NCBI GenBank assembly: GCA_028717405.1
Contig: JAQUNY010000020.1
Coordinates: 1 to 15,706 of the forward strand
Length of the DNA: 15,706 bases
Origin: Eubacteriales bacterium
GTDB lineage: Bacteria; Bacillota; Clostridia; JAQUNY01
Reading direction: 5' to 3'
The stretch's first letter is position 1, and each line of letters opens with the position of its first letter. The notes below the pieces were generated by a model. The model was not told where the DNA came from, searched no databases, and saw only the letters and a list, made by a program, of their open reading frames with translations. Of the stretch, positions 1 to 6,586 are shown in pieces. Both the position numbers and the translations under genes were made by a program.

Positions 1-517
1 CCCTCATTATTTTTCTTTAACTGAAGATGCCTGTGACAATTTCAACACCCTTGCCAAAGTCAATCCGCCTTTAAGAACTGCCGCCGACGTGGATGCAGTT
101 ATAGAAGGGATATCGGATGGCACAATAGATTTTATAGTGACGGACCATGCGCCGCACCATATCGATGAGAAGAATGTTGAGTTTGAGCTTGCCGCCAACG
201 GGATAACTGGTTTTGAGACTGCATTCAGTCTGGCTTACACTTATCTTGTAAAAAGCGGGCACATCAGCCTTGGCAAACTCGTTTCCCTGATGTCGCTGAA
301 TCCTTCAGGCTTTTTCGGGCTTAACAAGGGGACACTTGAGCCGGGTCGTCAGGCGGATGTTACTGTAGTTGATCTGTCGGCCGAATACAGGGTCGATATA
401 TCATCGTTCAGGTCCAAAGCGGTAAATTCTCCTTTTAACGGATTCCCGCTGAGCGGACTGGTCAGATATACCATTGTCGGAGGAAAAACAGTTGTCAGGG
501 AGGGAGTCCTTTTATGA
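1..517 (+). CDS. pyrC: Dihydroorotase, C-terminal part (5' end outside window)
   Basis: Dihydroorotase is a cytosolic zinc enzyme that closes carbamoyl-aspartate to dihydroorotate, the third step of de novo pyrimidine synthesis. The reading frame is open from base 2, so only the C-terminal ~171 residues are present. Visible family motifs are PHYFSLTEDA, the NPPLR loop, the catalytic-aspartate motif TDHAPHH (bases ~137-160), and the NPSGFFGL and GTLEPGRQADVTV segments of the amidohydrolase C-terminal part. The TDHAPH and NPPLR motifs fit the class I (Bacillus-like) dihydroorotase. The stop TGA overlaps the ATG of pyrF (ATGA), so the two are probably translationally coupled in one pyr operon. 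The upstream metal-binding HxH motif lies outside the window and cannot be checked. Confidence 0.95.
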   Translation, partial: PHYFSLTEDACDNFNTLAKVNPPLRTAADVDAVIEGISDGTIDFIVTDHAPHHIDEKNVEFELAANGITGFETAFSLAYTYLVKSGHISLGKLVSLMSLNPSGFFGLNKGTLEPGRQADVTVVDLSAEYRVDISSFRSKAVNSPFNGFPLSGLVRYTIVGGKTVVREGVLL

Positions 518-1506
518 GTGATTCAGGCAGTGTCCCGGTATTTAATTTCGCTGACAGGCTGGCCGCGGCAATAAAGGCAAAGAATAATCCGTCTGTAGCG
601 GGACTCGACCCAAGGATCGAATATGTTCCGGCACATTTGATTGAAAAGGCCAGAAAAGCTTCCATATCAGGCGATAAGAGGAAATGGCAGGCTGAGGCCG
701 TACTCAGTTTTAATAAAGGACTGATAGATGCCCTGTATGATATTGTCCCTGCAGTGAAGCTCCAGATCGCATTTTATGAGCTGCTGGGCTGCGAGGGGAT
801 GGAAGTTTTCAGGGAAACTGCCATATACGCCTCACAAAAGCAGATGCTTGTTATCGCAGATGCAAAAAGAGGAGACATCGGCTCTACGGCTGAAGCGTAT
901 GCGCAGGCTTTTCTGAGCCCGGGAGGGCCTTTTGAAGCCGACGCTCTGACAGTAAATCCTTATTTTGGCTGCGACGGCATCAAACCTTTTATCGACGCAT
1001 GTGCAAAAAACGGAAAAGGTATTTTTATATTGGTGAAGACATCAAACAAATCATCCATAGAATTTCAGGACATAGAAACCTCAGACCGTTCTTCCGGACG
1101 TACAAGGCCGCTTTATGAGCTGGTTGCAGAGAAGGTCAGGGAGTGGGGAAATTCACAGGGTCTGGCCGGCAGCTGCGGCTACAACTCAATAGGGGCTGTC
1201 GTGGGGGCCACCTACCCGGCGCAGGCTGTCGCGCTGAGGGAAGTTATGCCGAGAGCGTTTATTCTTGTCCCGGGGTATGGAGCACAGGGAGGAACGGCAG
1301 CTGATGCGGCATGTTCTTTCGGGAGCGGCGGCGCAGGGGCAATTGTCAATGCGTCGAGGAGTATAATGTGCGCTTGTATGACTCAGGGCTGGAAAGATAA
1401 ATTCGGCGGAGACATGGTGAAGGCAGGGCTTCGCTATGCTGATGCAGCGCGTGAGGAGGCGCTGCGGATGAAAGAAGACCTTAACAGCGCGCTTATTTCA
1501 AGGTGA
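514..1506 (+). CDS. pyrF: Orotidine 5'-phosphate decarboxylase (subfamily 2)
   Basis: Decarboxylates OMP to UMP, the last step of de novo pyrimidine synthesis. The 330-residue protein has the GLDPR motif near residue 30, the catalytic D-x-K-x-x-D signature as D116-A-K118-RG-D121 (within IADAKRGDIGS), and a phosphate-binding C-terminal stretch ending in NASRSI. It is longer than the ~230-residue B. subtilis-type enzyme and matches the longer subfamily 2 form common in Clostridia, actinobacteria and others. The ATG overlaps the pyrC stop and follows a strong GGGAGGGAG ribosome binding site at ~498-506. The 66 bases to pyrK contain no gene. The frame stays open after the single TGA stop right up to the pyrK start. 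Confidence 0.96.
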   Translation: MSDSGSVPVFNFADRLAAAIKAKNNPSVAGLDPRIEYVPAHLIEKARKASISGDKRKWQAEAVLSFNKGLIDALYDIVPAVKLQIAFYELLGCEGMEVFRETAIYASQKQMLVIADAKRGDIGSTAEAYAQAFLSPGGPFEADALTVNPYFGCDGIKPFIDACAKNGKGIFILVKTSNKSSIEFQDIETSDRSSGRTRPLYELVAEKVREWGNSQGLAGSCGYNSIGAVVGATYPAQAVALREVMPRAFILVPGYGAQGGTAADAACSFGSGGAGAIVNASRSIMCACMTQGWKDKFGGDMVKAGLRYADAAREEALRMKEDLNSALISR

Positions 1507-1572
1507 TTTTGCTGTGCTAAACAATGGCAGAGCAGAACAGGGTATATAAATACAGGGAAGGGGCAGTATTTA

Positions 1573-2421
1573 TTGGGAAAACTTCTTGTGGAAAAAATCA
1601 TGTCCGTCAGGCAGCTTTGTGATGAAATAACATCTATAACATTTTCATCACGATATATGGCAGCTGAAGCAAAGCCCGGACAATTTATTGCCGTGAAATG
1701 CGGTAACAACAGCATGGACGCGATGCTGAGGCGGCCTGTAAGCATATGCAGGGCTGACAGGTGGAGCAATGAAATAACTGTCGTTTTTCAGGTAAAAGGG
1801 AAAGGCACGAAGCTGCTGGCTGAAACTGCCGAAACAGGCAGTTATATTGACTATATAGGACCTCTGGTAAATTCCTTCAAGTCTCCGCCAGCCGGAGCAA
1901 AGATCGCTGTTGTTGGCGGCGGACTGGGGATTTTCCCTCTCTTATTCCTGCTGGAGGAGATAAGAAGTACCAGGAAGGACATAAAGGCTGACGCATACCT
2001 GGGATTCAGAAAGAATGATTCAGTAATATTGAGAGAAGAATTTACTAAGGCAGCCGATAATATTTATATATCGACCGATGACGGAAGCTGCGGAAGAAAA
2101 GGCTTTGTGACCGATATCTGCCTGCCGGTAATCGATGCCGGCTCATATGATATAATATACACCTGCGGCCCTCAGGCTATGATGAAATGTGTATCAAAGG
2201 CCGCTGAAAAAAGCGGCAGTGAATGTTACGTATCACTTGAGCAGCGAATGGGCTGCGGCATTGGAGCCTGCCTTGCATGTGCATGCAGGATAGCAGTCAG
2301 GCCAGCTGAGGGAAGCTCACAGGCTGCTGACGGCGGCGGATGGGAGTATAAGCATGTATGCAGGGACGGACCGGTATTCAGAAGCCGTGACGTTGTTTGG
2401 GATAAAACGGAGGAATCATGA
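1573..2421 (+). CDS. pyrK: Dihydroorotate dehydrogenase B, electron transfer subunit
   Basis: PyrK carries FAD and a [2Fe-2S] cluster and passes electrons from dihydroorotate, via PyrD, to NAD+. The 282-residue protein has the FAD-binding motif R54-P-V-S57 (in MLRRPVSI), an NAD-domain glycine motif VVGGGLGI at ~113-120, and C-terminal cluster ligands C228-x4-C233-x2-C236 with the fourth cysteine C263 in HVCRDGPVF. The spacing between the third and fourth ligands is 26 residues. In the Lactococcus lactis protein it is about 14, so a short G/S/A-rich insertion is present. The start is TTG at 1573, chosen because AGGGAAGGGG (~1553-1562) sits about 10 bases upstream and no better start is near. 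The stop overlaps the pyrD ATG (ATGA), as expected for two subunits of one complex. Confidence 0.95.
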   Translation: MGKLLVEKIMSVRQLCDEITSITFSSRYMAAEAKPGQFIAVKCGNNSMDAMLRRPVSICRADRWSNEITVVFQVKGKGTKLLAETAETGSYIDYIGPLVNSFKSPPAGAKIAVVGGGLGIFPLLFLLEEIRSTRKDIKADAYLGFRKNDSVILREEFTKAADNIYISTDDGSCGRKGFVTDICLPVIDAGSYDIIYTCGPQAMMKCVSKAAEKSGSECYVSLEQRMGCGIGACLACACRIAVRPAEGSSQAADGGGWEYKHVCRDGPVFRSRDVVWDKTEES

Positions 2422-3365
2422 GAATGACACCTGCTCCTGATCTGACCGCCGATATTGGCAGGATAAAGCTGAAAAACCCTGTTATTGCGGCTTCTGGCAC
2501 ATTCGGCTTCGGGAGGGAATATTCTGAATATATTGATTTGAATGAGTTAGGAGCTATTGCTGTAAAAGGCCTGACTCTTGATCCGCGCAGGGGCAATCCT
2601 CCGCCGCGTATTGCTGAGACTCCGGCAGGCATCCTGAACAGCATTGGACTGCAAAACCCGGGTATCAGGGAGTTTATTGCCAAAGAGATACCATTTCTCA
2701 GAAGTTTCGACACAGCGATAATCGCAAATATTGCCGGCAATACTCCTGAGGAATACGGGCTCATGGCCGAAATGCTTGAAAATGAGGCTGTAGACGCCAT
2801 AGAAGTGAATGTTTCGTGTCCGAATATAAGGCACGGCGGTGCTGCTTTCGGTATCAGCGCGGAAAGTATTGCCAGGGTGACGGAAGAGGTAAGAAGGAAA
2901 TATGGCGGGATGCTTATAGTGAAACTGACGCCAAACGTTACTGACATTAAGGCAATGGCAATGGCGGCACAGAAGGCCGGAGCAGACGCTGTTTCGTTGA
3001 TAAATACAATTCTGGGCATGGCTGTCGACATAGAGACAATGCGTCCCATACTGGCAAATAACTATGGGGGACTGTCAGGCCCGGCTGTTAAGCCTGTTGC
3101 GTTAAGGATGGTGCATGAGACTGCCTCTGCCGTTGATGTTCCTGTTATAGGAATGGGGGGCATACAGAGCGGCAGTGATGCAGTGGAATTTATCCTGGCG
3201 GGAGCCAGTGCAATAATGGTCGGCACGGCCAGCTTTATTTATCCGAATGCATGCGTGGAGATAAAGCGGGGGATAGCCAATTATCTAATACGACACGGCT
3301 TCGGTTCCGTCAGAGAAATCACAGGCCGGTTAAAACTGAACCGGCCGGATCAATTGGAGGAGTAG
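2418..3365 (+). CDS. pyrD: Dihydroorotate dehydrogenase, type 1B catalytic subunit
   Basis: FMN enzyme that oxidises dihydroorotate to orotate. It works as a PyrD2/PyrK2 complex in the type 1B class, which the neighbouring pyrK confirms. Of 315 residues, visible motifs are KNPVIAASGTFGFG (19-32), the FMN-contacting lysine in VKGLT (K50), NSIGLQNPG (74-82), and NVSCPN with catalytic base C134. Cysteine here is typical of class 1, against serine in class 2. Further along are VKLTPNV with K169, and the phosphate-binding GMGGI (245-249) and VGTA. The GGAGG at 2409-2413 lies only 4 bases before the first ATG. The second ATG, at 2424, is 10 bases away and is an equally possible start, giving a product two residues shorter. 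The 3' end holds the ribosome binding site of the next gene. Confidence 0.96.
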   Translation: MRMTPAPDLTADIGRIKLKNPVIAASGTFGFGREYSEYIDLNELGAIAVKGLTLDPRRGNPPPRIAETPAGILNSIGLQNPGIREFIAKEIPFLRSFDTAIIANIAGNTPEEYGLMAEMLENEAVDAIEVNVSCPNIRHGGAAFGISAESIARVTEEVRRKYGGMLIVKLTPNVTDIKAMAMAAQKAGADAVSLINTILGMAVDIETMRPILANNYGGLSGPAVKPVALRMVHETASAVDVPVIGMGGIQSGSDAVEFILAGASAIMVGTASFIYPNACVEIKRGIANYLIRHGFGSVREITGRLKLNRPDQLEE

Positions 3366-3372
3366 TATACTT

Positions 3373-4113
3373 TTGAAAACCAGGCTGATTTTTATCAGAC
3401 ACGCACAGGCAGAAGGCAATCTTACGAGGTTTTTCCACGGATGGACAGACAGCGCGCTCACAGATTTGGGACATAAGCAGGCAGGGCTTGCCGCGAAGAG
3501 ACTGAAGGGCGAAAATATTTCAGCAATATACTCGAGCCCTCTTAAACGGGCAGTACAGACTGCTGAATATATATCTGAAGAAACCGGGATAAACATCAGG
3601 ATAGACGAAAACCTGAAAGAAATAAACGGAGGCGACTGGGAGTGTCAGCCTTTCTCAGACCTCCCCGTAAAATGGCCGGAGGAATATGACACATGGGAGA
3701 ACAAGCCTCACCTGCATACAATGCCGAACGGCGAATCCATGATATATTTCCAGAACAGGCTGTTGTCGGGTGTGAATGAGATACTTAACAGAAATGCGGG
3801 TAAAAGCATTTGTATCGTCACGCACGGGACATCCATAAAGGCTTTGCTGTGCCATTTTATGGAATGCGGGCTTGAAAAAATGTCACTGATCAAATGGTCG
3901 GATAATACGGCAATAACAAAAGTGATGCATTTTCAAGGTTCATGGGAGGTCGAATCAGATGGAGATTCAAGCCACCTGGGGCGCGAATACAGTACGATCC
4001 TCAATCAACCCTGGTGGGAAGAATATATTAAAGAGCTTGAGTTGAAAAGGACAGCTGCCCGTTTTCAGGTCAAAGCATCTGATAACAGGATGGCAGGCAC
4101 CGGAGGCAAATAA
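3373..4113 (+). CDS. Histidine phosphatase family protein (phosphoglycerate-mutase-like)
   Basis: A cytosolic member of the branch 1 histidine phosphatase superfamily, which uses a phospho-histidine intermediate. All core residues are visible in the 246-residue product: R9-H10 in IRHAQAEGN, R59 in SSPLKRAVQTAE, acid/base E83 in LKEINGGDWE, and H151 in VTHGTSIKALL. About 45 residues after the core form a charged tail of unclear role. The start is TTG at 3373, supported by GGAGGAG at 3356-3362 inside the end of pyrD. Only 7 bases separate it from the pyrD stop, so it belongs to the pyr operon. The substrate cannot be told from sequence: this family includes sugar-phosphate and nucleotide phosphatases and CobC-type enzymes. 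A link to pyrimidine metabolism is inference from position only. Confidence 0.88.
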   Translation: MKTRLIFIRHAQAEGNLTRFFHGWTDSALTDLGHKQAGLAAKRLKGENISAIYSSPLKRAVQTAEYISEETGINIRIDENLKEINGGDWECQPFSDLPVKWPEEYDTWENKPHLHTMPNGESMIYFQNRLLSGVNEILNRNAGKSICIVTHGTSIKALLCHFMECGLEKMSLIKWSDNTAITKVMHFQGSWEVESDGDSSHLGREYSTILNQPWWEEYIKELELKRTAARFQVKASDNRMAGTGGK

Positions 4114-4169
4114 CAGGATACCGGCCGGCGGCGCCGGCAGCTGATAACAGGATGCCGGCATTAACAGGA
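4079..4169 (+). repeat. Four short TAACAGGA direct repeats at the phosphatase/PRTase junction
   Basis: TAACAGGA occurs at 4083-4090, 4111-4118, 4145-4152 and 4162-4169. The longer unit CTGATAACAGGATG is exact at 4079-4092 and 4141-4154, each followed by a GC(A/C)GGC variant, and the second copy reads ATAACAGGATACCGGC. The first copy lies in the phosphatase coding end, the second spans its stop codon, and the last merges into the AGGAGG ribosome binding site region ahead of the next gene. This looks like a local tandem duplication that later diverged. No protein-binding role can be assigned. Confidence 0.6.
4124..4138 (+). other. GC-rich hairpin between phosphatase and PRTase-like genes
   Basis: GCCGGC-GGC-GCCGGC can fold into a six-pair, all-G/C stem with a three-base loop just after the phosphatase stop. 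No run of T follows, so it is not a standard intrinsic terminator. It might act as an RNA processing or stability element within the operon transcript, but that is inference. Confidence 0.45.
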
Positions 4170-4177
4170 GGATCTTT

Positions 4178-4195
4178 GTGGAAAGGCAGAATTGA
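4178..4195 (+). other. Five-codon mini-ORF directly upstream of the PRTase-like gene
   Basis: A strong AGGAGG at 4166-4171 is placed six bases before a GTG at 4178. That frame reads only M-E-R-Q-N before TGA at 4193-4195. The next ATG, in the same frame, lies three bases later at 4199. The best ribosome binding site in the gap therefore serves the mini-ORF rather than the gene. Either this is a leader giving reinitiation at 4199, or the TGA is a recent point mutation that shortened the original N-terminus, or ribosomes use the weaker GAAAGG at 4181-4186 for the ATG. Confidence 0.35.
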
Positions 4196-4198
4196 TAT

Positions 4199-5116
4199 AT
4201 GGTACTAAAACCAAAAAATAAAAAAACCAGTCAGGAAGGTAATAACACGCAGGAACAACTGATACAATGGCTGTTTGAGACGGGCGCCGTAAAGGTTTGC
4301 GATGAAGGCAGGCCATTCTGGTATACTTCAGGTACTATCGGCCCCTATTACATTAATACTCATTATCTTTACGGAGGAGAGGAGAAAGCCGGATATCTGC
4401 TTGATGTAATTGACAATGCTCTCAGAATGAAAAGAGAAGATATCACAGATATCCTGTTGAAGGAAGAACTGAAAAACATGAGGGAAAGTGCCGTATACAG
4501 TAAACTGGCTGAAATGCTCGCGCTCAAAGCTTCCGAAATTATACCCGGGGGAGAAGGCGCTGCGGCGATATCCGGAGGGGAGAGGCGTGACTGGTTTTTT
4601 TCCGTAATAACCGCCCATATTCTTGATATCCCTCACATATCTATCTTCAAGGACGGCACACCGGTTGTTTATTACCACGGGAAAACTGTTCAGGCTAAAG
4701 CCGCCGGCATTGATACAATGCGCATACTCCATATAGCCGATCTTGTTACCGAAGCCTCCAGTTATATAAAAACATGGTTACCTTCAATAGCAAAACACGG
4801 AGGCTCAATAAAAAGGACACTGGTTGTTGTTGACAGACTCCAGGGAGGGAGAGAAGCTCTTGAATGTGAGGATGTGGAGCTGTTCTCCATGGTAAGAATA
4901 AACAGGGAGTTTTTCAGGAAGGCAGCTGAACTGGGCGCCATACCTGAAAGCAGCCTTGATTTTATAATGTCTTATATCGACGATCCACACGGGTCAATGG
5001 CAGGATTTCTTAAAAACAATCCTGACTTTCTTAAATCTTCACTTGGCGGAGATGAGAGAACTGCCGGCAGGGCCAGGCTGTGTCTCGAAAACAGGATATA
5101 TGGCGATTTGTTTTGA
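4199..5116 (+). CDS. PyrE-like orotate phosphoribosyltransferase homologue
   Basis: The 305-residue product has the order of landmarks seen in orotate phosphoribosyltransferase, which makes OMP from orotate and PRPP. These are an N-terminal part with FWYTSGTIGPYYINTHYLYGG (residues ~40-60), a core GGERRDWFF segment, a loop with YYHGK (~158-162), then ILHIADLVTEASS (176-188) at the place of the PRPP motif, and VVDRLQGGREAL (210-221), which resembles the DREQGG segment of OPRTases. The PRPP motif is degenerate: it has A-D where the family has two acidic residues, and TEASS where TTGGS is usual. The protein is also ~90 residues longer than typical PyrE, with an N-terminal lysine-rich tail and extra C-terminal helices. 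As last gene of a pyr operon it may still be the working PyrE, or a regulatory paralogue. The ATG start is uncertain because of the mini-ORF just upstream. Confidence 0.75.
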   Translation: MVLKPKNKKTSQEGNNTQEQLIQWLFETGAVKVCDEGRPFWYTSGTIGPYYINTHYLYGGEEKAGYLLDVIDNALRMKREDITDILLKEELKNMRESAVYSKLAEMLALKASEIIPGGEGAAAISGGERRDWFFSVITAHILDIPHISIFKDGTPVVYYHGKTVQAKAAGIDTMRILHIADLVTEASSYIKTWLPSIAKHGGSIKRTLVVVDRLQGGREALECEDVELFSMVRINREFFRKAAELGAIPESSLDFIMSYIDDPHGSMAGFLKNNPDFLKSSLGGDERTAGRARLCLENRIYGDLF

Positions 5117-5158
5117 GCAGTTTAATTACGACTTGATGATCCCGGAGAATAACAATTG

Positions 5159-6586
5159 ATGCTGAAAGGGAAAAAATATTTTATAAAGACATACGGCTGC
5201 CAGATGAATGAAAACGATTCCGAAAAGATTGCAGGCCTGCTTAAGGAAGCGGGAGGTATCGTGGCCGGAAATATTGACGATGCTGATATGATCATATTTA
5301 ATACCTGCTGCGTACGTGAAAATGCAGAGCTTAAGCTTGACGGGCACCTTGGCAGGATAAAGGCTCTTGCAACCGGAAAACCAGGGCTGACGATTGCTGT
5401 AGGCGGATGCCTGGTACAGCAGCCGGGAGCGGCGGAGAGGCTTCTGCAAAAGCACCGGCATATTGATCTTGTTTTTGGCACTTATCGCATAAATGGAATC
5501 GTACAGCTTATTGAAAAGGCTATGTCCGATAAAGCTGCGGTATGCGATGTTTCTGAACAGCCTTACCCTTCTTTTGATAAAGAGCTTGCAGGCAGTACGC
5601 TGGCAGGCTTTGACAAGTCTTTAAGGAAAGAAAGATTTAAGGCCTGGGTGACTATAATGCAGGGATGTGACAACTGCTGTTCGTACTGCATCGTGCCTTA
5701 TGTGAGGGGAAGAGAGAGAAGCAGAACACCCGGGGATATCCTGCGCCAGTTAAGATCCCTTGCTGCGGAAGGCTGCCGTGAGATCACACTGCTTGGGCAA
5801 AATGTCAACTCTTATGGTAAGAACCCTGAAATTACGTTTGGCGAAGACCAGCCAGATGCCGGTATTAGAAATTTCGCTGATCTGTTGAGAGCTGCAGGCA
5901 AAATCAGCGGTATTTCAAGGATCAGATTTATGACGTCTCATCCAAAAGACCTCTCCCGGGACCTTATATCTGCTATAAAGGATACTCCGGCAGTTTGCAG
6001 GCACCTTCATCTTCCCGTACAATCCGGCAGCAACAGGATACTCGGTGAAATGAACAGGAAATATACACGGGAGCACTATATGGAGCTGGTATCTGAGATA
6101 CGCCGCACAATACCGGGGATAGCGTTAACTACCGACATTATAACCGGATATCCCGGAGAAACAGACGAAGATTTTGAGCAAACACTTGATCTGGTCAGAA
6201 AAGTCAGGTTTGATTCTGCATATACCTTTATTTATTCACCTAGGAAAGGAACTCCCGCGGCAGAAAAGCCTCAGCTTGCAGAAAAGGATGCCCTGAAAAA
6301 AAGGTTCGCAGCGCTGAAGGAGCTGCAGGACAAAATAAGCAGAGAAATCAATGACTCATACAAGGGGACTATGCAGAGTGTTCTGGTAGAAGGCCCCAGC
6401 AGCACGGACCCGGGTAAATTTACAGGCAGGACCGAAACAGGCAAAACGGTTAATTTTAAAGGTAAAGATCTAAGAGCAGGCGATTTTGCGGATGTGAAAA
6501 TAACAGGTACACTGACATGGCATCTTGAAGGCTCAGTCCCGGATGATGCGGGACAAGCCGGTGAAGCAGGTGATGTGCGAACATGA
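5159..6586 (+). CDS. miaB: tRNA-2-methylthio-N6-dimethylallyladenosine synthase
   Basis: Radical-SAM methylthiotransferase that converts i6A37 to ms2i6A37 in tRNAs reading UNN codons, using the product of MiaA, encoded three genes downstream. The 475-residue protein shows the full family layout. An N-terminal MTTase domain has cluster cysteines C14 (KTYGCQMNENDSE), C50 (FNTCCVREN) and C84 (VGGCLVQQ). The radical-SAM cluster is C170-x3-C174-x2-C177, followed by IVPYVRGRERSR. A C-terminal TRAM domain covers roughly the last 80 residues. I chose ATG at 5159. A TTG at 5156 is directly in front in the same frame and would add one residue, and CGGAGA at 5143-5148 serves either. The gene lies 42 bases after the PRTase-like gene with no terminator visible. 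Its stop overlaps the mutS ATG. Confidence 0.95.
   Translation: MLKGKKYFIKTYGCQMNENDSEKIAGLLKEAGGIVAGNIDDADMIIFNTCCVRENAELKLDGHLGRIKALATGKPGLTIAVGGCLVQQPGAAERLLQKHRHIDLVFGTYRINGIVQLIEKAMSDKAAVCDVSEQPYPSFDKELAGSTLAGFDKSLRKERFKAWVTIMQGCDNCCSYCIVPYVRGRERSRTPGDILRQLRSLAAEGCREITLLGQNVNSYGKNPEITFGEDQPDAGIRNFADLLRAAGKISGISRIRFMTSHPKDLSRDLISAIKDTPAVCRHLHLPVQSGSNRILGEMNRKYTREHYMELVSEIRRTIPGIALTTDIITGYPGETDEDFEQTLDLVRKVRFDSAYTFIYSPRKGTPAAEKPQLAEKDALKKRFAALKELQDKISREINDSYKGTMQSVLVEGPSSTDPGKFTGRTETGKTVNFKGKDLRAGDFADVKITGTLTWHLEGSVPDDAGQAGEAGDVRT

Noticed and set aside
2378..3049. 223-codon minus-strand ORF
   Set aside because: Lies entirely within pyrD and the pyrK end, whose products have full family motifs. 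The antisense product shows no recognisable motif and looks like a codon-bias shadow.
4124..4138. GC hairpin as an operon terminator
   Set aside because: Stable stem but no T tract, and the downstream gene lacks its own clear promoter. Listed only as a hairpin.
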